Below, piece by piece: positions 17,606 to 26,276 of a stretch of DNA of 64,000 bases. A model generated the notes under the pieces. That model did no database searches. It was not told the DNA's origin and was given only the letters and a program-made list of their open reading frames with translations. Source of the DNA: Clostridium_AD sp050717635. GTDB taxonomy: Bacteria > Bacillota > Clostridia > Clostridiales > Clostridiaceae. The stretch spans positions 1 through 64,000 of the forward strand of contig NZ_JBOITO010000036.1 in assembly GCF_050717635.1 (NCBI RefSeq). Direction: 5' to 3'. Both the position numbers and the translations under genes were made by a program. Positions within the stretch are counted from its first letter, which is position 1; each line of letters begins with the position of its first letter.

Positions 17606-19066
17606 CTAATTTAACTCTAAAATTTTGCTTATAATTCCGTCTTCGCTATACTCCTTGCAAACAAATGGATTTATTCCATTTAGTTCTAATTCCTTAGCTG
17701 TTATAGGCCCAATTGCCACAGATTTTTTCTGCACTATAGCATCAAGTCCTACAAATTTAATCATATTTTTCACTGTGGAAGGGCTTGTAAATATAACTAT
17801 ATCCACATTTCCAAATGCATTTACATCTGTTAGTTGTCCACAGATTGGCTCATAAATATGAACCTTATCAACAATTGCACCATATTCCCTTAATTTATCA
17901 GAAAGATAAGCTCTAGAATGTTTTGAACATGGAATCAAAATTTTATCTTTTGGTTTAACCTTAGCACACAGTTTATCGAACAAATCCTCAGCTACAAACT
18001 CTTCTGCAATAGTATCTGGATTTATTCCTCTATTCTTTAAGCATCTTTCAGTTGCAGATCCAATCACTGCAATTTCCCCTTTTAAGCTTCTTATGTCAAG
18101 GTTGTTTCCCTTCATGTAATCAAAAAATATATTTACAGCGTTTACACTTGTAAATATTATGTGCTCATACTCACCTAACTTATTTTTTACACTATCAAGC
18201 TGAGTGTCACTGCTTTTTATTTTAATAGAATTTATCTCAGTTACTTCCGCACCCAAATCCACAAGTCTTTCATTTATAGATTTTGATTGTTCCACAGAAC
18301 GAGTAGTACATATGTTAAGCCCAAATAGAGGCATTTTTTCATACCAATTCAAGTTTTCGCCTAGTGTGACTACCTCTCCAACAACTATAATACAAGGTGA
18401 TGTAAATAATGCTTCCTTTACTTTTGATGCAATGTCCTCTAACGTCCCTACAACTTTTTTTTGTTTTGCTGTTGTTCCCCTCATTACTACTGCACAAGGA
18501 GTTTCTATAGATTTTCCTGAATTTATTAAATTCCTAGTAATACCGTAAAGATGATTTAGGCCCATTAGGAAAATTAAAGTACCATTAAGACTAGATACAC
18601 CTTCCCAGTTGATATTTAACTTTTCTGCACTCATGCCTGTAAATACATGAAATCCTTGAGAAAGTCCTCTATGAGTAACTGGAATTCCAGCATAACTTAG
18701 CACGGAAATAGCAGAGGTAACTCCTGGGATAACTTCAAAATCAATTCCTTCTTTGCAAAGTCTTAACGCTTCTTCTCCTCCACGTCCAAATACATACGGG
18801 TCTCCACCTTTTACTCTTCCTACTATATAACCTTCCTTTGCAAGGGTTACTAACATTTCATTTATCTCATCTTGGCTTTTATAATGACACCCTGGCTCTT
18901 TACCACAATAGAAAACTTTACAACCCTCATCTAAATGTTTTAATGCATTTGCACCTGCCAGTCTGTCATACATTACCGCCGTACATTTTTTTAATACACG
19001 AACCGCTTTAAGCGTCATTAATTCTGGATCTCCAGGACCTGCACCTATTAGATATACTTTTCCCAT
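17606..19066 (-). CDS. cobA-hemD: Uroporphyrinogen-III C-methyltransferase / uroporphyrinogen-III synthase fusion
   Basis: 486 residues in two enzymes. Residues 1-245 are a SAM-dependent methylase with GAGPGDPELMTLKAVR, GGDPYVFGRGGEE and VIPGVTSAISV. Residues from about 250 are a HemD domain with two Rossmann-like halves and the VIFTSPSTVKNM motif. The protein closes hydroxymethylbilane to uroporphyrinogen III and methylates it twice to precorrin-2. This fusion is common in clostridia and avoids release of the unstable intermediate. GGAGATAAAT precedes the ATG. A hairpin separates it from hemC. Confidence 0.95.
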   Translation of the reverse strand: MGKVYLIGAGPGDPELMTLKAVRVLKKCTAVMYDRLAGANALKHLDEGCKVFYCGKEPGCHYKSQDEINEMLVTLAKEGYIVGRVKGGDPYVFGRGGEEALRLCKEGIDFEVIPGVTSAISVLSYAGIPVTHRGLSQGFHVFTGMSAEKLNINWEGVSSLNGTLIFLMGLNHLYGITRNLINSGKSIETPCAVVMRGTTAKQKKVVGTLEDIASKVKEALFTSPCIIVVGEVVTLGENLNWYEKMPLFGLNICTTRSVEQSKSINERLVDLGAEVTEINSIKIKSSDTQLDSVKNKLGEYEHIIFTSVNAVNIFFDYMKGNNLDIRSLKGEIAVIGSATERCLKNRGINPDTIAEEFVAEDLFDKLCAKVKPKDKILIPCSKHSRAYLSDKLREYGAIVDKVHIYEPICGQLTDVNAFGNVDIVIFTSPSTVKNMIKFVGLDAIVQKKSVAIGPITAKELELNGINPFVCKEYSEDGIISKILELN

Positions 19067-19085
19067 ATTTATCTCCTTTTCTTTT

Positions 19086-19116
19086 AATCTCTAGTTTACT
19101 GCTTAAACTAGAGATT
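19086..19116. repeat. Intra-operon hairpin between hemC and cobA-hemD
   Basis: A 13-base perfect stem (AATCTCTAGTTTA and complement) with a 5-base loop begins directly after the hemC stop. In the operon direction it is followed by A-rich sequence and the next ribosome site rather than a T-run, so it is not a terminator. It may be an mRNA-processing or stability element that sets the ratio of distal to proximal products. Confidence 0.6.
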
Positions 19117-19989
19117 TTATCCTAGTAAAATTTTTTCAGCTAACTCTTTGCCCAGCTCTAAATACCTTTCACTAGGCCCCGTTATATCTTTTTTCACAAG
19201 TTTTGCGTTTAAACCAAAAACCCCAACAATATGCATTATGTCTCCTTCGAGTTCTGCATAGGCAGCAATGGAAGAATCACACCCAGCTTCTAATCTTCTC
19301 ATAAAACTTCTTTCTGCCTCCACGCAAATTCTTACCTCTCGGCAATCAAGACCTCTAAATATTTCTGCATGTGGGCTATTTGAAACAACTTCAACGCATA
19401 GAGCACCTTGTCCAACAGCTGGAACAACTTCACGCGGATCAAAATAATTTGTAATAACATTTTCTATATTTAACCTCTTCAGTCCCGCTGAAGCAAGTAT
19501 TATTCCATCTAATCCTTCTCTTTCTATCTTATCTATTCTAGTTAAAACATCTCCCCTTATAGGAACCGTAACTATATCAGGCCTTAAAAGCTTAATTTGA
19601 GCAGATCTTCCATTGCTACTTGTCCCAATTTTAGCCCCATTTTTAAGTTCAAAAAAACTTATACCCTTTGGCGAAATAAACACGTCACGCACATCTTCTC
19701 TTGTAGGAGTAGCCGCTATTTCAAAAGCTTCATTTATCTCACACGGCACATCCTTCATACTGTGAACTGCAGCATCTGCCCTTCCTTCCATAAGGGAAAG
19801 CTCTATGTCCTTAACAAAAATCCCCTTGCCACCTATGTCATTAAGGGCAATGTCAAATCTTTTATCTCCCTCAGTTTCAACAATTAATTTTTCAGAGCAT
19901 ATATTGTATTTTTCCACAACTAAATTCATAATCCACTCTGCTTGAAAAAGGGCTAACTTACTCTTTCTTGTAGCAATTTTTAAATTCAA
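19117..19989 (-). CDS. hemC: Hydroxymethylbilane synthase (porphobilinogen deaminase)
   Basis: 290 residues from a TTG start. IATRKSKLALFQAEW opens the protein. AVHSMKDVP, RGDVLTRIDK, AVGQGALCVE and the dipyrromethane-cofactor Cys in EAGCDSSIAAYAE are all present. The enzyme polymerises four porphobilinogens. TTG at 19989 is preferred because GGAGGGG lies 6 bases upstream and NLKIATR is the usual family start; an ATG five codons earlier would place that purine run inside the gene. The 5' end overlaps sirC by about 32 bases. Confidence 0.94.
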   Translation of the reverse strand: MNLKIATRKSKLALFQAEWIMNLVVEKYNICSEKLIVETEGDKRFDIALNDIGGKGIFVKDIELSLMEGRADAAVHSMKDVPCEINEAFEIAATPTREDVRDVFISPKGISFFELKNGAKIGTSSNGRSAQIKLLRPDIVTVPIRGDVLTRIDKIEREGLDGIILASAGLKRLNIENVITNYFDPREVVPAVGQGALCVEVVSNSPHAEIFRGLDCREVRICVEAERSFMRRLEAGCDSSIAAYAELEGDIMHIVGVFGLNAKLVKKDITGPSERYLELGKELAEKILLG

Positions 19990-20638
19990 AATCTTCCCCT
20001 CCATAAAACATATTTAAAACACTTTCATGAACTCCCTTAGAATAAAAGAACATAAAATCTTCAGAACAAACAAAATCCATAAATTCATTTTTGTGTTCTA
20101 GTTTCTTTACTTTTTCTCTTAAATCGCTTACATACTCAGTAAAATCATCATAATCATTAAGTTTGTCTTCAATAGAATTTGCAATTAAAATTGAGGCTTT
20201 TGGATTTCCTGCCTTTGTATGAATACTAAATGATAAATTTTTCATTTGTCTTTGTATAGGATTTATAAAAAGTCCATCTTTAAAATTAGAACAATCTAAA
20301 TATAATTTGTAATTTTTTTCACAATCCCCTTTAATATTTGCATTGTATGCCTTATCATCCACTGCAATTACAACTAAATGCATATGGTCTATATAACTTT
20401 TCTTATAAACGGCTTTTATTAACTCAACATTATAGAAGTTTCTTAAGTCATTAAAATTAGGATTAAATTCTTTTGATACCACCGTAACATTACATCCTTT
20501 TTCAGCAAAACTCTTACACTTTATAAAACCCGCTCTTCCGCCTCCAATAATTACTACTGAAATTTTATTAGAAAGAAGTGATATAAATGTATAATCTAAT
20601 TCTTCGGATAAAATATCCTTTCTACTATTCTTAGACAT
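19958..20638 (-). CDS. sirC: Precorrin-2 dehydrogenase / siroheme synthase N-domain
   Basis: 226 residues with a Rossmann NAD-binding motif, VVIIGGGRAGFIKC (about 28-41), then FVVSKEF-type strand and INPIQRQMKNLSFSIHTKAGNPKAS, which matches the Met8p/CysG-N family. It oxidises precorrin-2 to sirohydrochlorin, the substrate of cbiK. It starts inside the 3' end of hemA (43-base overlap) with AAGGGAAGGG upstream. Whether it also has ferrochelatase activity, as Met8p does, is open. Confidence 0.88.
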   Translation of the reverse strand: MSKNSRKDILSEELDYTFISLLSNKISVVIIGGGRAGFIKCKSFAEKGCNVTVVSKEFNPNFNDLRNFYNVELIKAVYKKSYIDHMHLVVIAVDDKAYNANIKGDCEKNYKLYLDCSNFKDGLFINPIQRQMKNLSFSIHTKAGNPKASILIANSIEDKLNDYDDFTEYVSDLREKVKKLEHKNEFMDFVCSEDFMFFYSKGVHESVLNMFYGGEDFEFKNCYKKE

Positions 20639-21792
20639 TCATCAGCCCTTCCCTTCAATTGTTCTTCTTTAAGAACCTCAATTGCTCTATTAATGTAGGC
20701 ATCAGAAGTACTTTTAAGTAGTGTCATAGCAAGTTTCTCATTGTCTTTTGAGTGTTGTTTATGCTTAAAACTCTCATATCTAGAATAATAAATCATTTCC
20801 CCTGATTTTAAAAGCTTCTTTATGTGAGGGCCTATTTCTCTAAGTTCCTGCCACTCTATGAAATCACCTACATATTTTTCAATTATATATTTGTTATTTT
20901 GCATTAGTTCACTTCTTTTTTTTCTATTTTCATCATCAATAGCGCTTATTTTATCTATATCATAAACCACAATGTTAGTCATAGTTAACACCTGCTGCTC
21001 CACATCTCTTGGAAGCGCAAGATCATATATTATAAGTTTTTTATCTGGAAGATCACTTTTTAATACCACAGGGTGAGGTGCTGAGGTACAACATATAATG
21101 CATTCTGCCTCACTATAATAATTATTTTTCGCATCAAAGCTTATTATTTTCACCCTGCTATCTATCACTTTAACATTTTCAACATTTCTTACTGCAATAT
21201 AAAGCACGTCAAAATCACTGCTCAAAATATAATTTAAAGTTAATGCTCCTACATCCCCAAAGCCAAGAAGCATAAATCTTCGTATTCCACTATTTATAGC
21301 TTGCTTCACTACAATTGATGAAGATGATACTGGAATTTTATAAATTTTAGATTTATCCCTAAATTTTTTACCGCAAGTAATGGCAATCTGAAATAATTTC
21401 TGCAAATCACCATTCACTCCATGAACCTTTTCAGAGCCTTCACTTGCACGCTTAACTTGTCCTAAAATTTGGTCTTCTCCTAAAATTTTAGAATGGAACC
21501 CACAAACTACTTCCATCAAATGTTCGTAGGCTCTTTTCTCTTTGATGTGAAATGTATATTTTATAAGTTTTAAATCCCAATTTAAAATTCTAAAAATTTC
21601 TTCTACTATGGTGTCGTCATATTGTACTGAATTAAAATATATTTCAGTTCTATTGCAAGTACTTATTATAACTACCTCATCACAAATACTTAAGACACTT
21701 CTTGTACACTCCTCTAGATGCTTTGGTATAATTGAAAGTTTCTCTCTTATTTCAACTGTACTATCGCTATGTAATCCAATAAGCTGTATCAT
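20596..21792 (-). CDS. hemA: Glutamyl-tRNA reductase
   Basis: 398 residues. The catalytic Cys is in STCNRTEIY (C46). HLMEVVCGFHSKILGEDQILGQVK (split over 70-95) is the GluTR signature, and the NADPH domain has MLLGFGDVG near 177. It reduces glutamyl-tRNA to glutamate-1-semialdehyde, the first step of C5 tetrapyrrole synthesis. A short GGAG precedes the ATG. The substitution DLALPRDVE for the usual DIAVPRDI is conservative. Its 3' end overlaps sirC. Confidence 0.94.
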   Translation of the reverse strand: MIQLIGLHSDSTVEIREKLSIIPKHLEECTRSVLSICDEVVIISTCNRTEIYFNSVQYDDTIVEEIFRILNWDLKLIKYTFHIKEKRAYEHLMEVVCGFHSKILGEDQILGQVKRASEGSEKVHGVNGDLQKLFQIAITCGKKFRDKSKIYKIPVSSSSIVVKQAINSGIRRFMLLGFGDVGALTLNYILSSDFDVLYIAVRNVENVKVIDSRVKIISFDAKNNYYSEAECIICCTSAPHPVVLKSDLPDKKLIIYDLALPRDVEQQVLTMTNIVVYDIDKISAIDDENRKKRSELMQNNKYIIEKYVGDFIEWQELREIGPHIKKLLKSGEMIYYSRYESFKHKQHSKDNEKLAMTLLKSTSDAYINRAIEVLKEEQLKGRADECLRIVERIFYPKN

Positions 21793-21831
21793 TTATTCAT
21801 CTCCAAATTCACTCATATCTTATGGTAGTTT

Positions 21832-22899
21832 CTACCTGATGTCCACGTAGAAGTCTTTAATTAATTCTGCTTCCCGAAAGGTTGCCATGTTATTTATAGT
21901 ATAAAGTGCTGCTTCTATTACATTAAACGCCAAAGCACATCCTGACCCTTCTCCAAGTCTCATATTTAGATTTAACATGGGGGTAAGGTTTAATTCCTTC
22001 ATCATGTAAATAGCTCCTGGTTCTGCTGACAAATGAGAAGGAAACATGTACTCTCTCGACAGAGGATTAATCCTACAGGCACATAATGCAGCAGATGATG
22101 CTATAAATCCATCTATAACAATTGGAATCCTAAAGCTTGCTGCTGCTAAGAAACATCCACAAAGTGCAGCAATATCAAAACCTCCAACCTTAGCTAATAC
22201 ATCAAGTACATCATTTTTATCAGGGGAGTTTACTTTTATTGCTCTTCTAACTACACTCTTTTTATTTTCATATTGCGCCTGTGTAAGTCCCGATCCTTTT
22301 CCCACTACTAAATCTGAATCTATACCTGAAAGCACACTAAGCACTGCTGCTGAAGTTGTTGTATTCCCTATGCCCATTTCTCCAGTTCCCAAAAGATCAT
22401 ATCCTGATAAAGACAATCTTTTTACTGTTTCTATTCCAACCTCTATAGCCCTTATTGCCTCACCTCTAGTCATAGCAGGCCCAATTGCCATATTTTTAGT
22501 TCCATAAGCAATTTTTTTATTAATTATACCTTTATTATCAAAATCAGCATTAACTCCAACATCTACCACTGTTATTTCTGAATTTGCATAGGTTGCAAGT
22601 TTACACACCCCAGTTATATGTTTTGTAAAATTATTTGTGACAGTGGCTGTAGTATTTTGAGGGCATGCACTTACCCCTTCTTCTATTACTCCATTATCCG
22701 CACACATAATTATAATATTTTTCTTTCTTATACTATTAATTGTCTTTCCAGTAATACCTGTTAACTTAGCTGCAATTTCTTCTAATCCACCTAAACTTCC
22801 TATAGGCTTTGTAAGATTATCTATTCTTTCCCATGCCTTTAAAACACAATCACTATATAGCGGTTTTATACTTTCTATTGTTTCCTTTAACAGATTCAT
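21832..22899 (-). CDS. cobT: Nicotinate-nucleotide-dimethylbenzimidazole phosphoribosyltransferase
   Basis: 355 residues. GSLGGLEEIA (about 33-42), GEMGIGNTTTSAA (about 172-184) and the catalytic Glu in RLGEGSGCALAFNVIEAA near the C-terminus define CobT. It makes alpha-ribazole phosphate, the lower ligand precursor. The ATG at 22899 has GGAGG 8 bases upstream; an in-frame ATG five codons earlier overlaps that site. First gene of the riboswitch-controlled operon, unusually placing a late step before the heme genes. Confidence 0.94.
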   Translation of the reverse strand: MNLLKETIESIKPLYSDCVLKAWERIDNLTKPIGSLGGLEEIAAKLTGITGKTINSIRKKNIIIMCADNGVIEEGVSACPQNTTATVTNNFTKHITGVCKLATYANSEITVVDVGVNADFDNKGIINKKIAYGTKNMAIGPAMTRGEAIRAIEVGIETVKRLSLSGYDLLGTGEMGIGNTTTSAAVLSVLSGIDSDLVVGKGSGLTQAQYENKKSVVRRAIKVNSPDKNDVLDVLAKVGGFDIAALCGCFLAAASFRIPIVIDGFIASSAALCACRINPLSREYMFPSHLSAEPGAIYMMKELNLTPMLNLNMRLGEGSGCALAFNVIEAALYTINNMATFREAELIKDFYVDIR

Positions 22900-22924
22900 A
22901 CATTTTTCCTCCATTTTTAAGTCA

Positions 22925-22965
22925 AAAAAAATAATACCCCTACCAAAAGATAGGGGTATAATAAT
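22925..22965 (-). terminator. Riboswitch expression-platform terminator before cobT
   Basis: On the minus strand TACCCCTATC pairs with GATAGGGGTA-type sequence (GGTAGGGGTA) across a short loop and is followed by TTATTTTTTTT. It lies between the cobalamin aptamer and the cobT start, the place where B12 binding would end transcription of the whole operon. Confidence 0.85.
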
Positions 22966-23029
22966 CCTTATTATTTATAACAAATTAAAATTTAACAAAA
23001 AAAGGATACTTACGCCACTACCCTTCCCT

Positions 23030-23195
23030 CCGAAGGATTAGCCTAACTTATGGCAGGTCTCCTGACTTACGTGTCTCTCTCCTCCAACCTTCCCAGCTTT
23101 TTAGCCAGTGGTTAGGATTTGTCTACGTATACAGTAGCGGGGGCTGTAGCATTATTGCTTTCCCTTTTAAACATTTAGTACCATAAATTTTCTAT
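23030..23195 (-). promoter_or_regulatory. Cobalamin riboswitch (AdoCbl aptamer) of the cobT-cbiJ operon
   Basis: Reading the minus strand: an AAAAGGGAAAGC opening, the GCCCCCGCTACTGTA segment, CCACTGG, GGGAAGG, and the diagnostic B12 box AGTCAGGAGACCTGCC (complement of 23052-23067). Order and spacing match the Rfam cobalamin aptamer as remembered. The downstream terminator implies transcriptional OFF control when adenosylcobalamin is plentiful. Exact aptamer ends are approximate. Confidence 0.92.
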
Positions 23196-23209
23196 TTAAT
23201 TATAGATGA

Positions 23210-23238
23210 ATTATAACTTAAATCAATTAAAAGTACAA
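23210..23238 (-). promoter_or_regulatory. Sigma-A promoter of the cobT-cbiJ operon
   Basis: TTGTAC (complement of 23233-23238) and TATAAT (complement of 23210-23215) are 17 bases apart. The start would lie just upstream of the aptamer. It begins 11 bases after the pduX stop, so pduX is a separate or read-through unit. Confidence 0.7.
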
Positions 23239-23249
23239 GCTTATAATTA

Positions 23250-24083
23250 TTATTTACAATTAACTATTGTCTTTAGAGCATATTTTTTATATCCAAGAAT
23301 TGATGTTCCATAAGTCAATTCCCGTTTCATACTAATATTTTCGTTATAGATTATTCCTAGGAGATCTCCACTATGTGCACCAATAATCCCAATCCCACCA
23401 GTATTCATTTGTATTTTCTTAACGATTGGTAAAATATCATAATTTAATCTACATTGATTTCTAAATATACTTTCAGATGAAATCTTCGCTAACTTGTCTA
23501 TATTTCCTTGGCTAATTGCGTGTTTTAAATTTGGGATAAGATCTTCTATATCTGCTAAATCAGATTTTACACTTCTATTAAATCCAACAGTATCAATAAC
23601 CTTTTGACCCTCAAATACAAGCACATTAAATTCTAGATAACTACCTAAGCGCTCCTTAAATTTTCCGTTTTTATAGTCAAACAAAGTCATTTCAGGGAAA
23701 ATTATACTATCTGTTGGCTCAATATTAACAGTATGATTAATTAGCTCCTGCTCGTTATATTCCCTTTTAAAAAGCTTTAGTAAGGACAAATAAAGAGCAG
23801 TTATGTCTGCAGTGCTACTGGCAAAACCTTTTCCAATTGGAATTTCAGATACAATTTTTATATCCAGTTCATCATAACTGCGTATATAGCCCCAACTTTC
23901 CAAAATGTTTTTCATAAATCTTTTACACTTTGGATATTTATTTCTATGAACTGGCAAATAGCTTTCAAAAACCATTACACTAGTATATAAATTAACAGGA
24001 CAGGACAATATAAGTTCTTTTCCATATGCTCTCCCCTGTATTATTTCCCCTAGACTTCCAGGATATCTTTGTACTACCTTCAT
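23250..24083 (-). CDS. pduX: L-threonine kinase (PduX-like GHMP kinase)
   Basis: 277 residues. PGSLGEIIQG (8-17) is the N-terminal substrate loop and PIGKGFASSTADI (about 86-98) the GHMP ATP loop; NTGGIGIIGAHSGDLLG near 221-237 is the C-terminal glycine motif. PduX phosphorylates L-threonine, which after decarboxylation provides the aminopropanol-phosphate linker of B12. Its place between two cobalamin riboswitches supports this role over homoserine or mevalonate kinase. It is transcribed toward the cobT operon promoter but upstream of that riboswitch, so it seems to escape B12 control. No clear purine-rich site lies before the ATG (only TTGGAG further up). Confidence 0.85.
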   Translation of the reverse strand: MKVVQRYPGSLGEIIQGRAYGKELILSCPVNLYTSVMVFESYLPVHRNKYPKCKRFMKNILESWGYIRSYDELDIKIVSEIPIGKGFASSTADITALYLSLLKLFKREYNEQELINHTVNIEPTDSIIFPEMTLFDYKNGKFKERLGSYLEFNVLVFEGQKVIDTVGFNRSVKSDLADIEDLIPNLKHAISQGNIDKLAKISSESIFRNQCRLNYDILPIVKKIQMNTGGIGIIGAHSGDLLGIIYNENISMKRELTYGTSILGYKKYALKTIVNCK

Positions 24084-24191
24084 ATATTTTTCTCCAATCT
24101 TATATAATAATGTCTAAATTATAGTTGTTGTTTAAATGTATATCAACAATTTTCTTAAATGATTTTATTGTTTGAGTTACAAAATATATTG

Positions 24192-24220
24192 TTGACACTA
24201 ATAACTAACTGATGTAGAAT
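24192..24220 (+). promoter_or_regulatory. Sigma-A promoter of cbiQOMN
   Basis: TTGACA (24192-24197) and TAGAAT (24215-24220) are separated by exactly 17 bases. The start would be about 24227, just before the second cobalamin aptamer. It is divergent from pduX, whose start is about 110 bases away. Confidence 0.75.
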
Positions 24221-24244
24221 CAAAATATAATTAAATAGTAAACT

Positions 24245-24432
24245 TATATAGGTTTAATCTTTATCGATTAATTAAAAGGGAATCAGGTTAAAATCCTGAA
24301 CTATCTCGTAGCTGTAATAGATGAATTTAAGTACATTATGCCACTCGTAACCGGGGAAGGCGTCCTTAAATAATGATTCTTGAGTCAGAAGACCTGCCTA
24401 TATTTTTGTACCACAAACTCTACGAGTGATAG
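24245..24432 (+). promoter_or_regulatory. Cobalamin riboswitch of the cobalt transporter operon
   Basis: Plus strand: AAAAGGGAATCAGGTTAAAA with its pairing partner TCCTGAAC, a GTAGCTGTAATAG segment, GCCACTCG, CCGGGGAAGG and the B12 box AGTCAGAAGACCTGCC (24383-24398). ACTCGTA and CTACGAGT at 24345-24425 can pair as the long-range (L5-L13-like) or expression-platform helix. A terminator follows at 24499. Confidence 0.9.
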
Positions 24433-24498
24433 GGGAGGTTCTTACAATTAAAATTTGTTTGTTGATTTTATATAACTAAACATATTTTTCAATCGTTT

Positions 24499-24533
24499 CC
24501 TTCTAACTTTTAGTTAGGAGGCTTTTTGTTTTG
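24499..24533 (+). terminator. Terminator between riboswitch and cbiQ
   Basis: CCTTCTAAC pairs with GTTAGGAGG around a TTTTA loop, followed by CTTTTTGTTTTG. It is the likely OFF structure of the riboswitch. Confidence 0.85.
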
Positions 24534-24608
24534 TAGATAAAACCATTACAATAGTTATTATTTTATATTATTCCAAGATACTTACATAAGGTGAAAAGGA
24601 GCTGTAAA

Positions 24609-25385
24609 ATGGGCGAATGGATTGCAATTGATTTTTATGCTTATAATTCTAAAATTAGACACTGGAATTCTACTTTTAAAGTATCCTTTTCTGTTCTGAC
24701 ACTTATTCTTTGTATTGCATTTGAAACCCCCTATGTATCTATTATTGTCATTATTTCAATGGCTTACCTAACCATTGTAAAAGGAGGCCTCCCATCAAAT
24801 GAATACTTGTCAATAATGGCTATTCCAATCGTCTTTATCCTCCTTAGCACTTTTACTATTGCTATTGATTTTTCAGTTCAGCCAATGGGTCAATATAACC
24901 TGTATCTTGGTTTCTGCTATGCGTTTACTTCTATGGCAAAGCTTAAGGAAATGGTATTTTTGATTCTGAAAGTTTTTGCAGCTATCAGTGCCCTACAGAT
25001 GATGACACTGTCAACTCCATCATCTGAAATTATATATGTGCTTAGAAAGGCACATGTACCAAAACTTATTGTAGAACTTATGAACCTCATTTATCGTTAC
25101 ATTTTCATTTTAATAGACGTCTACACTAAAATGAAAAACTCCGCAGAATCCCGCCAGGGCTACTGTGATTTTAAAACTTCCTGTTATACATTTGGAAGCA
25201 TTGCAAGCAATATGCTTGTTATTTCGCTTAAAAAGGCAAGCACATATTATGATGCTATGGAGTCTAGATGCTATGATGGAGACCTCATATTTTTGGAGGA
25301 AGATAAAAAAGTGGAAACAATACATCTTGCATCTGCGGTAGGATTCATATTTCTGTTGATTCTTATTTGGAACTTTACAAGATAG
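24609..25385 (+). CDS. cbiQ: Cobalt ECF transporter T component
   Basis: 258 residues. The start is WIAIDFYAYNSKIRHWN, typical of CbiQ. Hydrophobic segments follow at about 28-60, 73-95, 115-140 and 240-258, and the coupling helices carry YVLRKAHVPK and ESRQGY, the Ala/Arg-rich motifs that dock on CbiO. It links the S unit CbiM/N to the ATPase for Co2+ uptake. The ATG at 24609 has AAGGAG 7 bases upstream; a GTG six codons earlier is less likely. Codon choice looks somewhat richer in G+C than the flanking biosynthetic genes. Confidence 0.92.
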   Translation: MGEWIAIDFYAYNSKIRHWNSTFKVSFSVLTLILCIAFETPYVSIIVIISMAYLTIVKGGLPSNEYLSIMAIPIVFILLSTFTIAIDFSVQPMGQYNLYLGFCYAFTSMAKLKEMVFLILKVFAAISALQMMTLSTPSSEIIYVLRKAHVPKLIVELMNLIYRYIFILIDVYTKMKNSAESRQGYCDFKTSCYTFGSIASNMLVISLKKASTYYDAMESRCYDGDLIFLEEDKKVETIHLASAVGFIFLLILIWNFTR

Positions 25386-25397
25386 AAAGGAGTTATT

Positions 25398-26225
25398 ATG
25401 GAAGACCCAATATTAAAGATAGAAGATCTTTACTACGTCTATGGAAATGGAAAGTCTGCACTAGATGGCATAAGTGTGGATATCCATGAAGGTGAGAAAA
25501 TTGCTGTCATTGGCTCCAATGGATCTGGTAAGTCCACATTTTTTTTAAACATAAACGGTGTATTTACGCCAAAGCAAGGGAGAATCATTTACCGAGGTAC
25601 ACTCGTAAGTAAAAAGAATTTAAAGGGACTTCGAAAAAATATAGGAATCGTATTTCAGGATGCTGACAATCAAATAATCGCATCTACGGTCAGAGCAGAG
25701 GTTGGATTTGGACCGATGAATTTAAAACTCCCAAAAGAGGAAGTACTTAATCGAGTTGAGGAAGCACTAGCTTATATGAACATTTCAGAGTTTAAGGATC
25801 GTCCTCCACACTATTTAAGTGGTGGTGAAAAGAAGCGCGTCACCATTGCAGGTATCATTGCTATGAAATCGGAAATCATAATCTTTGATGAACCGACTGC
25901 CTCACTAGATCCCTTAAATACATTGATGTTAGAGGAAGTTTTGGACAAGCTTTTAGTAGAGGGTAAAACAATGCTGATATCCACCCATGATGTTGACTTT
26001 GCATACAGATGGGCTGAACGTATCCTTGTTTTCTGTAACGGAAAGATTATTGCAGATGGAACACCATTAGGAATCTTCCAAAATAAGGAGGTTCTAAAAC
26101 AAGCGAATCTAAAACAGCCAACTATTATGGAAATCTATGAATTGCTTGTAGAAAAAAACTTGCTGCAAGATACTAAAACCTATCCCAAAAGCACCCAAGA
26201 GTTCAAGGTAATGCTTGAAAAATAG
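25398..26225 (+). CDS. cbiO: Cobalt ECF transporter ATPase
   Basis: 275 residues. Walker A is GSNGSGKST (about 39-47), the Q-loop is in VFQDADNQI, the ABC signature is LSGGEKKRV (about 139-147), and Walker B is IIFDEPTASLDP with the switch His in STHD. The DADNQI stretch is typical of ECF ATPases. The C-terminal tail after 225 is the usual CbiO extension. GAAAGGAG lies before the ATG. It hydrolyses ATP to drive cobalt import with CbiQ and CbiM/N. Confidence 0.94.
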   Translation: MEDPILKIEDLYYVYGNGKSALDGISVDIHEGEKIAVIGSNGSGKSTFFLNINGVFTPKQGRIIYRGTLVSKKNLKGLRKNIGIVFQDADNQIIASTVRAEVGFGPMNLKLPKEEVLNRVEEALAYMNISEFKDRPPHYLSGGEKKRVTIAGIIAMKSEIIIFDEPTASLDPLNTLMLEEVLDKLLVEGKTMLISTHDVDFAYRWAERILVFCNGKIIADGTPLGIFQNKEVLKQANLKQPTIMEIYELLVEKNLLQDTKTYPKSTQEFKVMLEK

Positions 26226-26276
26226 ATAGTTTTATAGGCCTTTTAGCTTAGACTAATAAACTTAAGGAGGAAAGAA

